DNA from: JAZKFT01 sp043760535
GTDB taxonomy: Bacteria; Bacteroidota; Bacteroidia; Chitinophagales; Chitinophagaceae
Direction: 5' to 3'
Length of the DNA: 18,623 nt
NCBI GenBank assembly: GCA_043760535.1
Contig: JAYUOV010000058.1
Location: forward strand, 1 to 18,623
The translations under genes and the position numbers were made by a program. Of the stretch, positions 6,545 to 13,353 are shown one piece after another; position 1 is the first letter of the stretch; each line of letters starts with the position of its first letter. Below the pieces are notes generated by a model. The model did no database searches and was not told the origin of the DNA. It saw only the letters and a list, made by a program, of their open reading frames with translations.

Positions 6545-6552
6545 TAAATTTG
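6545..6552 (+). promoter_or_regulatory. Candidate -7 box before the 65-aa ORF
   Basis: TAAATTTG matches the Bacteroidota -7 consensus TAnnTTTG exactly and lies 4 bases before the ATG at 6557. A TTG at 6519-6521 is at 23 nt, slightly long for the -33 element. If used, the mRNA would have almost no 5' untranslated region, and the cassette would be separate from aroB. Confidence 0.45.
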
Positions 6553-6556
6553 AATT

Positions 6557-6754
6557 ATGGAAACAACAGGACATGTAAATAAAATAAAAAAGCAGCAGAA
6601 AAAAATAGAAGAATCTATTGTAAGAGAATGCGACCCATCTGTTACAGCATTAGTGATAGACAATAAGAAAAACGGAAAGAAATACTTTGTAGAAACTATT
6701 TCTGATGAGGCGATAATGAGACGCCGAAATTCTGCCTATAAATTTTTAATGTAG
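6557..6754 (+). CDS. Small hypothetical protein, first gene of an accessory pair
   Basis: This is a 65-aa product I do not recognise. It has a Lys/Glu-rich N-terminal helix (residues ~6-22) and a segment TALVIDNKKNGKKYFVETIS that looks like a beta hairpin, ending in basic MRRRNS. No signal peptide or membrane segment is present. It is followed after 3 bases by the start of a larger gene that is now broken (6758-7288), so the two were probably one transcription unit inserted between aroB and aroA. The size and pairing resemble a small two-gene accessory module (antitoxin or immunity type), but no domain supports that function. Confidence 0.55.
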   Translation: METTGHVNKIKKQQKKIEESIVRECDPSVTALVIDNKKNGKKYFVETISDEAIMRRRNSAYKFLM

Positions 6755-6757
6755 CTC

Positions 6758-7288
6758 ATGTTCGAATCAAGTTTTCCTTTCTCATTAATTCAACGAAGCC
6801 CTAAGAATAAAGATTATCTATAAGCCGAATACGTTTTTCAGTTTCGGACATCCAAACGGAGGTATATTGTTATTGCAGATTTGTATGAACTAAATGTTTA
6901 TGCTATAAAGTTTTTTCCAGCGGACAAGAAAAGTCAGGAGAATCGTTTTAGTATTGTTTTGAATGATTTTGATTTTGCACCTATCATTCGTACTTGTATC
7001 AACATCATGTTGAAACTCTTAGAGGAAAATCCACTGGCTTCATTTGCATATGTAGGTGCACACACAATTACAAAAAATTACTCCGAATCTAAAGTAAATA
7101 CAACCCGATATAGAATCTACTAATATGTAATGGATGCATTTCCTAGTCCATTTCAATTTAAGCGATATTTCAGCACAAAAAATAGTGCAATGCTTTTGGT
7201 AAATAAAAGTAATAGTGATTACGAAGCTTTAGCCCAAAAAATGATTGAAATGTTTACTGATTTATATGATGAATTAGAACCTCTTTAA
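6758..7288 (+). pseudogene. Broken gene for a ~176-residue hypothetical protein, two in-frame stops
   Basis: One frame runs from ATG 6758 (MFESSFPFSLIQRSP) to TAA 7286 and is interrupted only by TAA at 6821 and TAA at 7121. All three parts read like protein: YVFQFRTSKRRYIVI and NVYAIKFFPADKKSQ in the middle, PIIRTCINIMLKLLEENPLA after that, and MDAFPSPFQFKRYFSTKNSA after the second stop. The segment IIRTCINIML...NPLASFAYVGAH is reminiscent of an uncharacterised Bacteroidota protein family; I know no function for it. Shorter readings would be a TTG-start ORF 6881-7123 and an ATG ORF 7130-7288. Two stops with intact frame on both sides suggest nonsense decay rather than frameshift. It ends 6 bases before aroA. 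Confidence 0.6.
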
Positions 7289-7294
7289 AAATTA

Positions 7295-8626
7295 ATGAAA
7301 GTTACCATAACCCCTTCCACCCTTACTGGCACCATACAAGCGCCCACCTCTAAAAGCTCCATGCAGCGGGCCTGTGCAGCGGCTTTGCTGACCAATGGAA
7401 GATCTACGATTAAGAATCCCGGCTACTCAAATGATGATAAAGCGGCATTGGATATTATCCAAAAACTGGGCGCTACAATTGAAACGTTCAGCGATAATAT
7501 AGTAATTCAAAGTGACGGTGTAAATCCTGCTTCGCAGGAAATCAACTGCGGCGAAAGCGGCCTCAGCATCCGCATGTTTACACCCATAGCAGCTTTGAGC
7601 AATAAGCCAATAACCATTATAGGTGAAGGTAGTTTGCCTACAAGACCCATGGATTTCTTTGATGAAATTTTTCCAAACATTGGAATTGAAATAAAATCCA
7701 ACTGCGGTAAACTTCCCCTAAACATAAAAGGCCCTTTGCAGCCTCAAAATATTGAGATTGATGGCTCTCTTAGTTCGCAGTTTCTTACCGGTTTACTAAT
7801 GGCTTATGCAGCAGCAGCCTCCCACCACCTCCCTCCAAAGGAGGGAGAGCCGAAAACTGTAATTATAAAAGTAAAAAACCTTAAAAGCAAACCTTATATC
7901 GACCTTACCCTAAAAGTGATGAAAGACTTTGGTATGAACGTCCCCGAAAACAAGAATTACGAAGAATTCATTTTTCTATTGGGGGGATGCCAGTCCGCCC
8001 TTCAGTGGGCGGAGGGGGCAGAAATGGTGGAGGGGTTTGGGGAGGCTTACACTGTAGAAGGCGATTGGAGTGGAGCAGCATTTCTCCTTGTAGCAGGTGC
8101 CGTGGCTGGTAATATTACTGTAAAAGGTTTGGATGTTTTTTCAACCCAGGCGGACAAAGCCGTTTTGAAAGCCATCATCGATAGCGGTGCCATTATTTCT
8201 GTTCAGCCGGAGCAGATAGAGATTGGTTCTGCAGCATTAAAGCCATTTCATTTTGATGCGACTGACTGCCCTGATTTATTTCCGCCATTGGTGGCTTTGG
8301 CAGCTTATTGCAATGGTAAATCTGTCATCCAGGGCGTAAGCCGTTTGGCACATAAAGAAAGTAACCGTGGCCTTACATTGCAGGAAGAATTTGGCAAAAT
8401 GGGCGTAGCCATAACCCTGCAGGACGACCTGATGATTATTGATGGCGGCAAGGGGTTAACAGGTGCCGAAGTAAGTAGCCGCCACGATCATCGCATTGCG
8501 ATGGCATGTGCTGTAGCCGCATTAAAAGCCGATGGAGCAACCACCATTGAAGGGGCTGAAGCTATCAACAAATCATACCCTGATTTTTACGAACACATCA
8601 AGTATCTTGGGGGAAATATTTTATAG
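7295..8626 (+). CDS. aroA: 3-phosphoshikimate 1-carboxyvinyltransferase (EPSP synthase)
   Basis: The enzyme transfers the enolpyruvyl group of PEP to shikimate 3-phosphate, the sixth shikimate step. Motifs are APTSKSSMQRA with K20, CGESGLSIRMF (85-95), the SLSSQFLTGLLMA segment (~158-170), DCPDLFPPL with D327, HKESNRG with E355, and SSRHDHRIAMA (~394-403). At 443 aa it is longer than usual; two extra segments account for this: residues ~176-187 (SHHLPPKEGEPK) and ~229-250, both encoded by G/C-skewed palindromes. They replace short loops seen in E. coli AroA before the SKPYIDLTL strand and before the VEGDWSGA motif. All catalytic motifs are kept, so the enzyme is probably active. It sits 6 bases after the broken accessory gene and 2 bases before the next ORF. 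Confidence 0.95.
   Translation: MKVTITPSTLTGTIQAPTSKSSMQRACAAALLTNGRSTIKNPGYSNDDKAALDIIQKLGATIETFSDNIVIQSDGVNPASQEINCGESGLSIRMFTPIAALSNKPITIIGEGSLPTRPMDFFDEIFPNIGIEIKSNCGKLPLNIKGPLQPQNIEIDGSLSSQFLTGLLMAYAAAASHHLPPKEGEPKTVIIKVKNLKSKPYIDLTLKVMKDFGMNVPENKNYEEFIFLLGGCQSALQWAEGAEMVEGFGEAYTVEGDWSGAAFLLVAGAVAGNITVKGLDVFSTQADKAVLKAIIDSGAIISVQPEQIEIGSAALKPFHFDATDCPDLFPPLVALAAYCNGKSVIQGVSRLAHKESNRGLTLQEEFGKMGVAITLQDDLMIIDGGKGLTGAEVSSRHDHRIAMACAVAALKADGATTIEGAEAINKSYPDFYEHIKYLGGNIL
7826..7850 (+). repeat. In-frame palindrome in aroA, first insert
   Basis: CTCCCTCC-AAA-GGAGGGAG (7829-7847) is a perfect 8-bp stem with a 3-nt loop inside the coding region. It encodes part of a segment absent from E. coli AroA at the loop after LLMAYAAAA. 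Its orientation appears opposite to the pheA element. Confidence 0.6.
7990..8047 (+). repeat. In-frame G-rich element in aroA, second insert
   Basis: TCCGCCC-TTCAGT-GGGCGGA (7994-8013) is followed by a run of GG-rich codons up to GGGGAGG at 8041. The hairpin plus AGGGGGCA tail aligns with the pheA element at 1014-1046 in the same orientation. It encodes ~20 low-complexity residues (SALQWAEGAEMVEG) just before the conserved YTVEGDWSG. Confidence 0.65.
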
Positions 8627-8628
8627 GT

Positions 8629-9042
8629 ATGAAACATTTTTTGCTGATTGCTACGGTGTTCATCTCAATCACTTCTTACTCCCAAAAACGAGATAAAAGC
8701 TTCGATGCTCACTGGCCCGCCTTTAGAAAAGCAGTGCTGGCCTTAGATATAGCTGCTTTAGATTCCTTAACACAATATCCTGTCAGCGTTAGAGGTACCA
8801 TGGATAGCGACCCAATCCGTAAAATTCCGAAGGCAAAAATTATTGCAATGCTAAAAAAATATTTGCCCATAGATGGGGGCGTTGGTGACGGCACACATCA
8901 GCAACAAATAGAAAGTAGAACTATTATTCCGGTAAAAGATTACGAATACAGCAGCCCCGGAAATATGCGTATCGGCGACATGCAGTTTAAAAAAGTAAAA
9001 GGAAAATGGAAGTTTTATTTTATGTATCTGGATGAGGAATGA
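8629..9042 (+). CDS. Secreted or periplasmic hypothetical protein
   Basis: This 137-aa protein starts with a signal peptide: MKHFLLIATVFISITSYSQ, with a probable cleavage near Ser-Gln at residues 18-19. The mature part begins KRDKSFDAHWPAFRKAVLALD and ends with a KGKWKFYFMYLDEE strand. The pattern helix - VSVRGTMDSDP - helix - beta strands with a final KWKFYF resembles the small NTF2-like/SnoaL-type fold, but I do not recognise a named family. It starts 2 bases after the aroA stop, so it is probably co-transcribed with and translationally coupled to aroA. No link with aromatic synthesis is evident. Confidence 0.75.
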   Translation: MKHFLLIATVFISITSYSQKRDKSFDAHWPAFRKAVLALDIAALDSLTQYPVSVRGTMDSDPIRKIPKAKIIAMLKKYLPIDGGVGDGTHQQQIESRTIIPVKDYEYSSPGNMRIGDMQFKKVKGKWKFYFMYLDEE

Positions 9043-9140
9043 TGGAGAATGAGTTAATTGAAAATGAATCATTTGTATGACAGATAAAAGTGACTATAGA
9101 CGTCGGAAAGTTCTATCATTCATTAAAAATTATAAACGGT

Positions 9141-9148
9141 TAACTTTG
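9141..9148 (+). promoter_or_regulatory. Candidate -7 box for the antitoxin-like gene
   Basis: TAACTTTG is an exact match to TAnnTTTG, 18 bases before the ATG at 9167. No clear TTG is seen at the -33 distance. It suggests that the accessory pair has its own promoter rather than depending on aroA. Confidence 0.45.
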
Positions 9149-9166
9149 ATCTAATTCAGTTTAATT

Positions 9167-9349
9167 ATGAAAAATGTTTCAAAAGATATTAAGCAACTTA
9201 TCCAGTTAGGAAAAGACTTAGGTCCAAAAGTTAGAGAAGAAAATTTCGCATTGAATTTACCTATTGTGGTTGGCGAAAACGGAGAAGTAATTGAGTTATA
9301 TAAAGATGGCTCAAGGAAAATACTATCAACTAAATCAACTAAAAAATAG
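9167..9349 (+). CDS. Small antitoxin-like protein upstream of a zeta-like toxin remnant
   Basis: This 60-aa protein reads MKNVSKDIKQLIQLGKDLG, then a strand-rich middle (FALNLPIVVGENGEVIELYKDG) and a basic tail RKILSTKSTKK. Its stop codon is directly followed by the ATG of a P-loop protein fragment. Small proteins of this kind precede zeta-toxin-like kinases in Bacteroidota, so it may be the antitoxin of a two-gene module. This is inferred from context and the neighbour's P-loop; the protein itself shows no diagnostic motif. It could be the surviving half of a decayed module. Confidence 0.6.
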   Translation: MKNVSKDIKQLIQLGKDLGPKVREENFALNLPIVVGENGEVIELYKDGSRKILSTKSTKK

Positions 9350-9493
9350 ATGTCTATAAATAGGCTTCGTGTAATTGCCGGTTCTAATGGCTCTGGAAAA
9401 TCTACATTGTTTTCTTTATTGAGAAGTCAGGTTAATGTAGGTGCCTGGGTAAATGCCAATGAATTGCTGAACCATATCAATATAAAAAAATAA
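9350..9493 (+). pseudogene. Truncated zeta-toxin-like P-loop ATPase/kinase
   Basis: The ORF encodes 47 aa and starts on the base after the previous stop. It begins RLRVIAGSNGSGKSTLF, a Walker A motif (GSNGSGKST, residues 11-19), followed by GAWVNANELL, which matches the position of the INADE-type segment that follows the P-loop in zeta-toxin-like proteins. Such proteins are normally ~190 aa or more; here TAA at 9491 ends it right after an A-rich stretch, and no continuation is seen in other frames. It is therefore a 5' remnant, lacking the remainder of the kinase domain. Family assignment rests on ~40 residues. Confidence 0.65.
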
Positions 9494-9536
9494 CGGAAGT
9501 ATATATTAGCACATATATTACGTAATTTTTTAGAAA

Positions 9537-9722
9537 GTGAACAATTCAAAATCAAAAAATCCACATGGGTATCAAGTTTTAATACAACGAATAGAAGAAC
9601 AGTATCGGCAGCAAAATCAGATTGAACCCGAGGATATTGAAACTTTAGTTAGGAACGACCCCGAACTGTCAATTGACGACAACAGTTTTTTTCTGCCACA
9701 AATCCTATTACAGGAGAGTTGA
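9537..9722 (+). CDS. Hypothetical protein, 5' part of a probable frameshifted gene
   Basis: This 61-aa ORF starts with GTG (no ATG is available): MNNSKSKNPHGYQVLIQRIEE, then an acidic region EPEDIETLVRNDPELSIDDNSFF. It ends shortly after a T7 run (9686-9692). Adding one T would join it to the next ORF, giving DDNSFF-SATNPITGELIKLK and a single 139-residue protein ending at 9955. I do not recognise the family. No signal peptide or membrane segment is seen. Confidence 0.45.
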   Translation: MNNSKSKNPHGYQVLIQRIEEQYRQQNQIEPEDIETLVRNDPELSIDDNSFFLPQILLQES

Positions 9723-9955
9723 TAAAATTAAAATCCAATACAATAATTAATTGGTTTGGCTTTGGTGGAGAAGAAGATGGATTTGTAGAAGCAAAACTGA
9801 TTTATGCTAATGGGAAAATTGTACACTATGGCTCTGATGATAATATTTTACTAAAATTATTTCTTATTTCTCAATTACTAAAGGCATCGTTGAAGGGAGA
9901 AGAAGGTGAAGTATATATACAAACAGTAGATGGAGAAATAATAGGTGTAGAGTAG
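9719..9955 (+). CDS. Hypothetical protein, 3' part of a probable frameshifted gene
   Basis: Read alone this gives 78 aa from a TTG that overlaps the previous stop (TTGA). The frame is actually open back to 9677, and that extra stretch reads SATNPITGELIK, which looks like genuine protein. The body INWFGFGGEEDGFVEAKLIYANGKIVHYGSDD followed by ILLKLFLISQLLKASL is a plausible small alpha/beta domain without a known motif. It is best explained as the second half of one gene with the ORF at 9537, out of frame by a single base at a T7 run. It ends 130 bases before aroC. Confidence 0.5.
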   Translation: MIKLKSNTIINWFGFGGEEDGFVEAKLIYANGKIVHYGSDDNILLKLFLISQLLKASLKGEEGEVYIQTVDGEIIGVE

Positions 9956-10085
9956 TGAGGTTTGATCATATATCAGATGTATTCTTTCAGTCAATTGTTG
10001 CGTAGCAAACTTTGCCACTGTTTCAGCTTTGAACCCTTAATGCATAACTTATTACTCACGTTTCACGAAATTTAAACACAATATT

Positions 10086-11087
10086 TTGAACACATTCGGA
10101 CGCATATTCAGGGTAAACATTTTTGGCGAAAGCCATGGCGAATGCGTAGGCATTAATATTGATGGATGCCCCGCTGGATTGCCATTAAAAGCAGAAGATT
10201 TATTGCCCGACCTCGAACGCCGTAAAGGCGGCAAACAAAAAGGCACCACGCCAAGGCAGGAAGCTGATTACCCCATTTTTAAAAGCGGCATCTTTAACGG
10301 AAAAGCCACTGGTTTTCCAATAACCATACTATTCGATAATGCCAATACCCGTAGTGGTGACTACGAAAAGCAGCGGAGTTTTCCCCGCCCGGGCCATGCT
10401 GATTTTACGGCCCATGCTAAGTTTGGCGGCCACGAAGATTTTAGAGGCGGCGGCCATTTCAGTGCTAGGCTTACTACAGGGTTGGTGGCTGCGGGTGCTA
10501 TTGCCAAAAAGATGATGCCCGGCATTACCATCAGTGCAGCAGTTATCGAAATAGGCGGCGAAAGGGATTTGGAAAAAGGCCTGCAAAACGCCATCGATGC
10601 CAAAGATTCTGTGGGCGGTTTAATAGAATGCAGGGTAAACGGTTTGCCTGTCGGTTTGGGGGAACCCTATTTTGATTCAATAGAATCATCATTGGCCCAT
10701 ATCATCTTTGCCATACCTGCTGTTCGTGGCATTGAGTTTGGAACCGGTTTTGCAGCCGCCAAAATGTTTGGGGTTCAGCACAACGATGCCATTGAAAACA
10801 TGGAAGGCAAGACCACCTCCAACCATGCCGGTGGGGTAGTAGGAGGCATCAGCAATGGTAACGAACTGGTATTCCGCATTGCCATAAAACCAACATCATC
10901 TACACCCAAAGAACAAAACAGCCTCAACTGGGAAACCGAGAAAATGGAAGGTTTTTCCATTAAAGGCCGCCACGATTTATGCGTGGCCCTCCGGGCCCCG
11001 GTAATTGTGGAAGCGGTTACTGCGATGGTGCTTGCAGATTTTATGTTGTTGGAGCAAAGGATTCCGAGGGTGATGGGGGTAGAGTAA
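10086..11087 (+). CDS. aroC: Chorismate synthase
   Basis: The enzyme makes chorismate from EPSP, the last shikimate step, using reduced FMN. The first signature is GESHGECVGINIDGCPAG (14-31, catalytic H17). The second is RPGHADFTAHAKFGG-HEDFRGGG (101-123, H104); the usual RGGGRSSAR reads RGGGHFSAR. VVGGISNGNELVFRIAIKP near residue 250 is the third. It is 333 aa, near the short end for the family. The start is TTG: the conserved fold begins at residue 4 and no ATG is available. The last 48 codons (from 10941) have a second, diverged copy at 13146, on the far side of the AlbA_2 gene, so the present 3' end of aroC may be imported. Confidence 0.95.
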   Translation: MNTFGRIFRVNIFGESHGECVGINIDGCPAGLPLKAEDLLPDLERRKGGKQKGTTPRQEADYPIFKSGIFNGKATGFPITILFDNANTRSGDYEKQRSFPRPGHADFTAHAKFGGHEDFRGGGHFSARLTTGLVAAGAIAKKMMPGITISAAVIEIGGERDLEKGLQNAIDAKDSVGGLIECRVNGLPVGLGEPYFDSIESSLAHIIFAIPAVRGIEFGTGFAAAKMFGVQHNDAIENMEGKTTSNHAGGVVGGISNGNELVFRIAIKPTSSTPKEQNSLNWETEKMEGFSIKGRHDLCVALRAPVIVEAVTAMVLADFMLLEQRIPRVMGVE

Positions 11088-11099
11088 AATGGGTTGTAG
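10941..11099 (+). repeat. aroC 3' end, copy 1 of a direct repeat
   Basis: These 159 bases align without gaps to 13146-13304 with about 22 differences by hand count, including the identical 14 bases after the codon before the stop (TAAAATGGGTTGTAG region). This copy is fused to the rest of aroC and is functional. Confidence 0.85.
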
Positions 11100-11225
11100 C
11101 AAAATAATAGTCGCCCTAAAACTATCAAAAATCTTTATATCTTATAATGAAATTACCTAACTTCATTTTAAAAATCATTTTGTTAAATAACTTACCAGCA
11201 TAAAATAATACTGAATATATTATTC

Positions 11226-13094
11226 ATGAAAATAGTAGACAAAATATTAATTCAAATTCAGGACTGTATCGAGAAAGATTATTTTAAAGACCTAGAAACA
11301 GAAAAATTTGAATTAAAAGACCTTTCATCCGGAGACGAGTGGAAAGAATTATACAAAACAATTTGTGCATTTCTTAATACAAGCGGGGGGATTGTAATTA
11401 TTGGAATTAAAGAAAATAAAGATAAGTCAAAGTATATTTTCACAGGTTTCAATTCTGACAATGAAAGTAAATTAAAAGAAATACCAAAGCAATTTACTTA
11501 TGATACTGGATTGCAAATTATTCTTACAGAGTTCATAAGACCAGATTTGTTTGAGATTGTAGACTTTATGGGAGGAAGAGTTTGTATTTTATATATAGAA
11601 AAACTACCTGAAGATAAAAAGTACATAATGTATAGTGGTAATGCATATGAACGAAAACTTACAGGTGATCATAAAATTTTAAAGGCAGAAATTGATAAAC
11701 AAAAGGAATTAAGAATTGAACTTGAGCTGGCAAGAGAATTACGGATTGTGCAAAAGACTACCATAGAAAATTTAGATGTTGATAAATTAAATGACTACAT
11801 ACAAAAGTTAAATCAAGGAATGAAAGTTGAAACACTTAAACCTGATATTCCTTCAGCTTTGTCTTTTCTTGAAAGAAAGAAATTTGTATTAGATGGCCAT
11901 CCATCGCTGTTAGGTATGTTGGTATGCGGTACCACCCTTTATGATTTTATTGAAGGACGTTGCCAGGTGGATGGATATGTAGAAAGCCTTATAGATATTG
12001 CATCAAATAAAAAGGTGTATAAGGATAATATTATTTCCTTACTTGAAAATAGTATTGGATTTGTATTTACAAATATATCAACTGGAATTAGTACAGAAAA
12101 AGGTGGTAAGACCACTTTTGAATACCCTGAAAGACTAATACGGGAAACTGTAAACAATGCATTAGCACACAGAGATTACAGCGTAAATAAATTTGTCAAT
12201 ATTACAATTGATCCTGGCAAACATATTGAAATAAGAAATCCAGGTAAATTTAGAAATGAGCAAATTTTACGGCTCGATGTCGAAATACCTGTCAGAAGAA
12301 TAATACCTATTCCTAAAGCACAAAATCCACGACTTGCAGATGTTCTTAAATCATTTGATAGGTGGGAAGGGAAAGGTTGGGGAATGTCTTCTCTAACTAA
12401 TTTAGCTTTAGAAAATGAAGTTGATATATCGTATTATATCTTATATGCAGAACAAGATATTGGATTATTTATTCCCAAAGGAAAAGTTTTAGATGATGAA
12501 GCTGAGTGGTGGCTAAGAAGTTTTGGAGGGTATATTTTCCGGCAGACTAATGGTAGAGAATTAACCTTGGAACAACAGACTGTTTTAGCATATTTCTTCA
12601 AATCAGAGAGATTAAATAAAATTGAGAGGTATACTATAGCCCTTACACCTGACAACAATCATTTTGCTGTGATTTCAGAATTAGAAAAATGGAAACTAAT
12701 ATACAAACACCCACTAAGCCCAGAGTTGTATCCAGTCTATTTGGTTGATAGAATCTTAACAAAGTTTGAGTTTATTGAAGAGTTAAGAGAAATTTATGGA
12801 GGTGCTTATGATAATCTTGGGATTGACTATAAAGACGTTCTAAATGTAATTTTTCATTTCAATGAATTTGGTAAAAATATACGTGATATAAATGCTGCTC
12901 AAGTTGGAGATTTTCTTTTTTTTAGAAAACATCAAAAAATATTGGATGTAAAAAAATATAATGAATACAAACGCAAAATTCGGAGAATTATAGAAACCTT
13001 GACAAAGCAAAAATACTTATTAAAGTCAATTGAAAGTCGTCCAAACTATATTATTAATAAGGCCTTTAATAGAGTCCAATCGTTATTTGATTAA
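11226..13094 (+). CDS. AlbA_2 / HATPase domain protein (Schlafen-like putative DNA-binding regulator)
   Basis: This is a 622-aa protein. Residues ~20-155 look like an AlbA_2 (Schlafen AlbA) domain: FELKDLSSGDEWKELYKTI, AFLNTSGGIVIIGIKENKD, then AYERKLTGDHK. Residues ~300-400 look like the HATPase_c_4 domain: PERLIRETVNNALAHRDYS (N310/N311), IEIRNPGKF (337-342) and WEGKGWGMSSL (380-390), here lacking the more usual GTGI form. The C-terminus (~430-622) is Lys/Tyr-rich and may carry winged-helix repeats. Such proteins are called ATP-dependent helicase-like or transcriptional regulators, and some occur in defence or mobile regions; the molecular function is uncertain. The gene is clearly AT-richer than the aro genes and is bracketed by two copies of the aroC 3' end, which points to horizontal acquisition. 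Confidence 0.85.
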   Translation: MKIVDKILIQIQDCIEKDYFKDLETEKFELKDLSSGDEWKELYKTICAFLNTSGGIVIIGIKENKDKSKYIFTGFNSDNESKLKEIPKQFTYDTGLQIILTEFIRPDLFEIVDFMGGRVCILYIEKLPEDKKYIMYSGNAYERKLTGDHKILKAEIDKQKELRIELELARELRIVQKTTIENLDVDKLNDYIQKLNQGMKVETLKPDIPSALSFLERKKFVLDGHPSLLGMLVCGTTLYDFIEGRCQVDGYVESLIDIASNKKVYKDNIISLLENSIGFVFTNISTGISTEKGGKTTFEYPERLIRETVNNALAHRDYSVNKFVNITIDPGKHIEIRNPGKFRNEQILRLDVEIPVRRIIPIPKAQNPRLADVLKSFDRWEGKGWGMSSLTNLALENEVDISYYILYAEQDIGLFIPKGKVLDDEAEWWLRSFGGYIFRQTNGRELTLEQQTVLAYFFKSERLNKIERYTIALTPDNNHFAVISELEKWKLIYKHPLSPELYPVYLVDRILTKFEFIEELREIYGGAYDNLGIDYKDVLNVIFHFNEFGKNIRDINAAQVGDFLFFRKHQKILDVKKYNEYKRKIRRIIETLTKQKYLLKSIESRPNYIINKAFNRVQSLFD

Positions 13095-13145
13095 TAAATG
13101 TAATTTATTTTCCGTGAAAAGAATTTTTGCTAAATAAAAATTTTA

Positions 13146-13292
13146 AAAATGGAAGATTTTTCCATTAAAGGCCGCCACGATTTATGCGTAGCCCTTCGTG
13201 CCCCGGTAATTGTAGAAGCGCCCACAGCATTGGTGTTGGCCGATTTTATGTTGCTGGAACAGAGGATTCCGAGGGTAATGGAGCGAGGGTAA
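13146..13292 (+). pseudogene. Displaced 3' end of aroC (remnant)
   Basis: The piece encodes MEDFSIKGRHDLCVALRAPV and so on to RVMERG-stop (ATG 13149, TAA 13290), 41 of 47 residues identical to the end of intact AroC. Most base differences are silent, so this copy diverged while under selection as part of a working aroC. It has no catalytic region and cannot be functional. The homology continues past the stop to 13304. It is the likely original aroC end of this chromosome, cut off when the AlbA_2 gene arrived. Confidence 0.85.
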
Positions 13293-13353
13293 AATGGGTT
13301 GTAGTAATGAAATAGTTTGGTAGCAATTTTATACAATCATTCAGTTACAAATA

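Noticed and set aside
10941..13304. Insertion sequence or classical integrase-driven island after aroC
   Set aside because: No transposase, integrase, terminal inverted repeats or clear target duplication is visible between the two aroC ends; recombination through aroC is the simpler reading.
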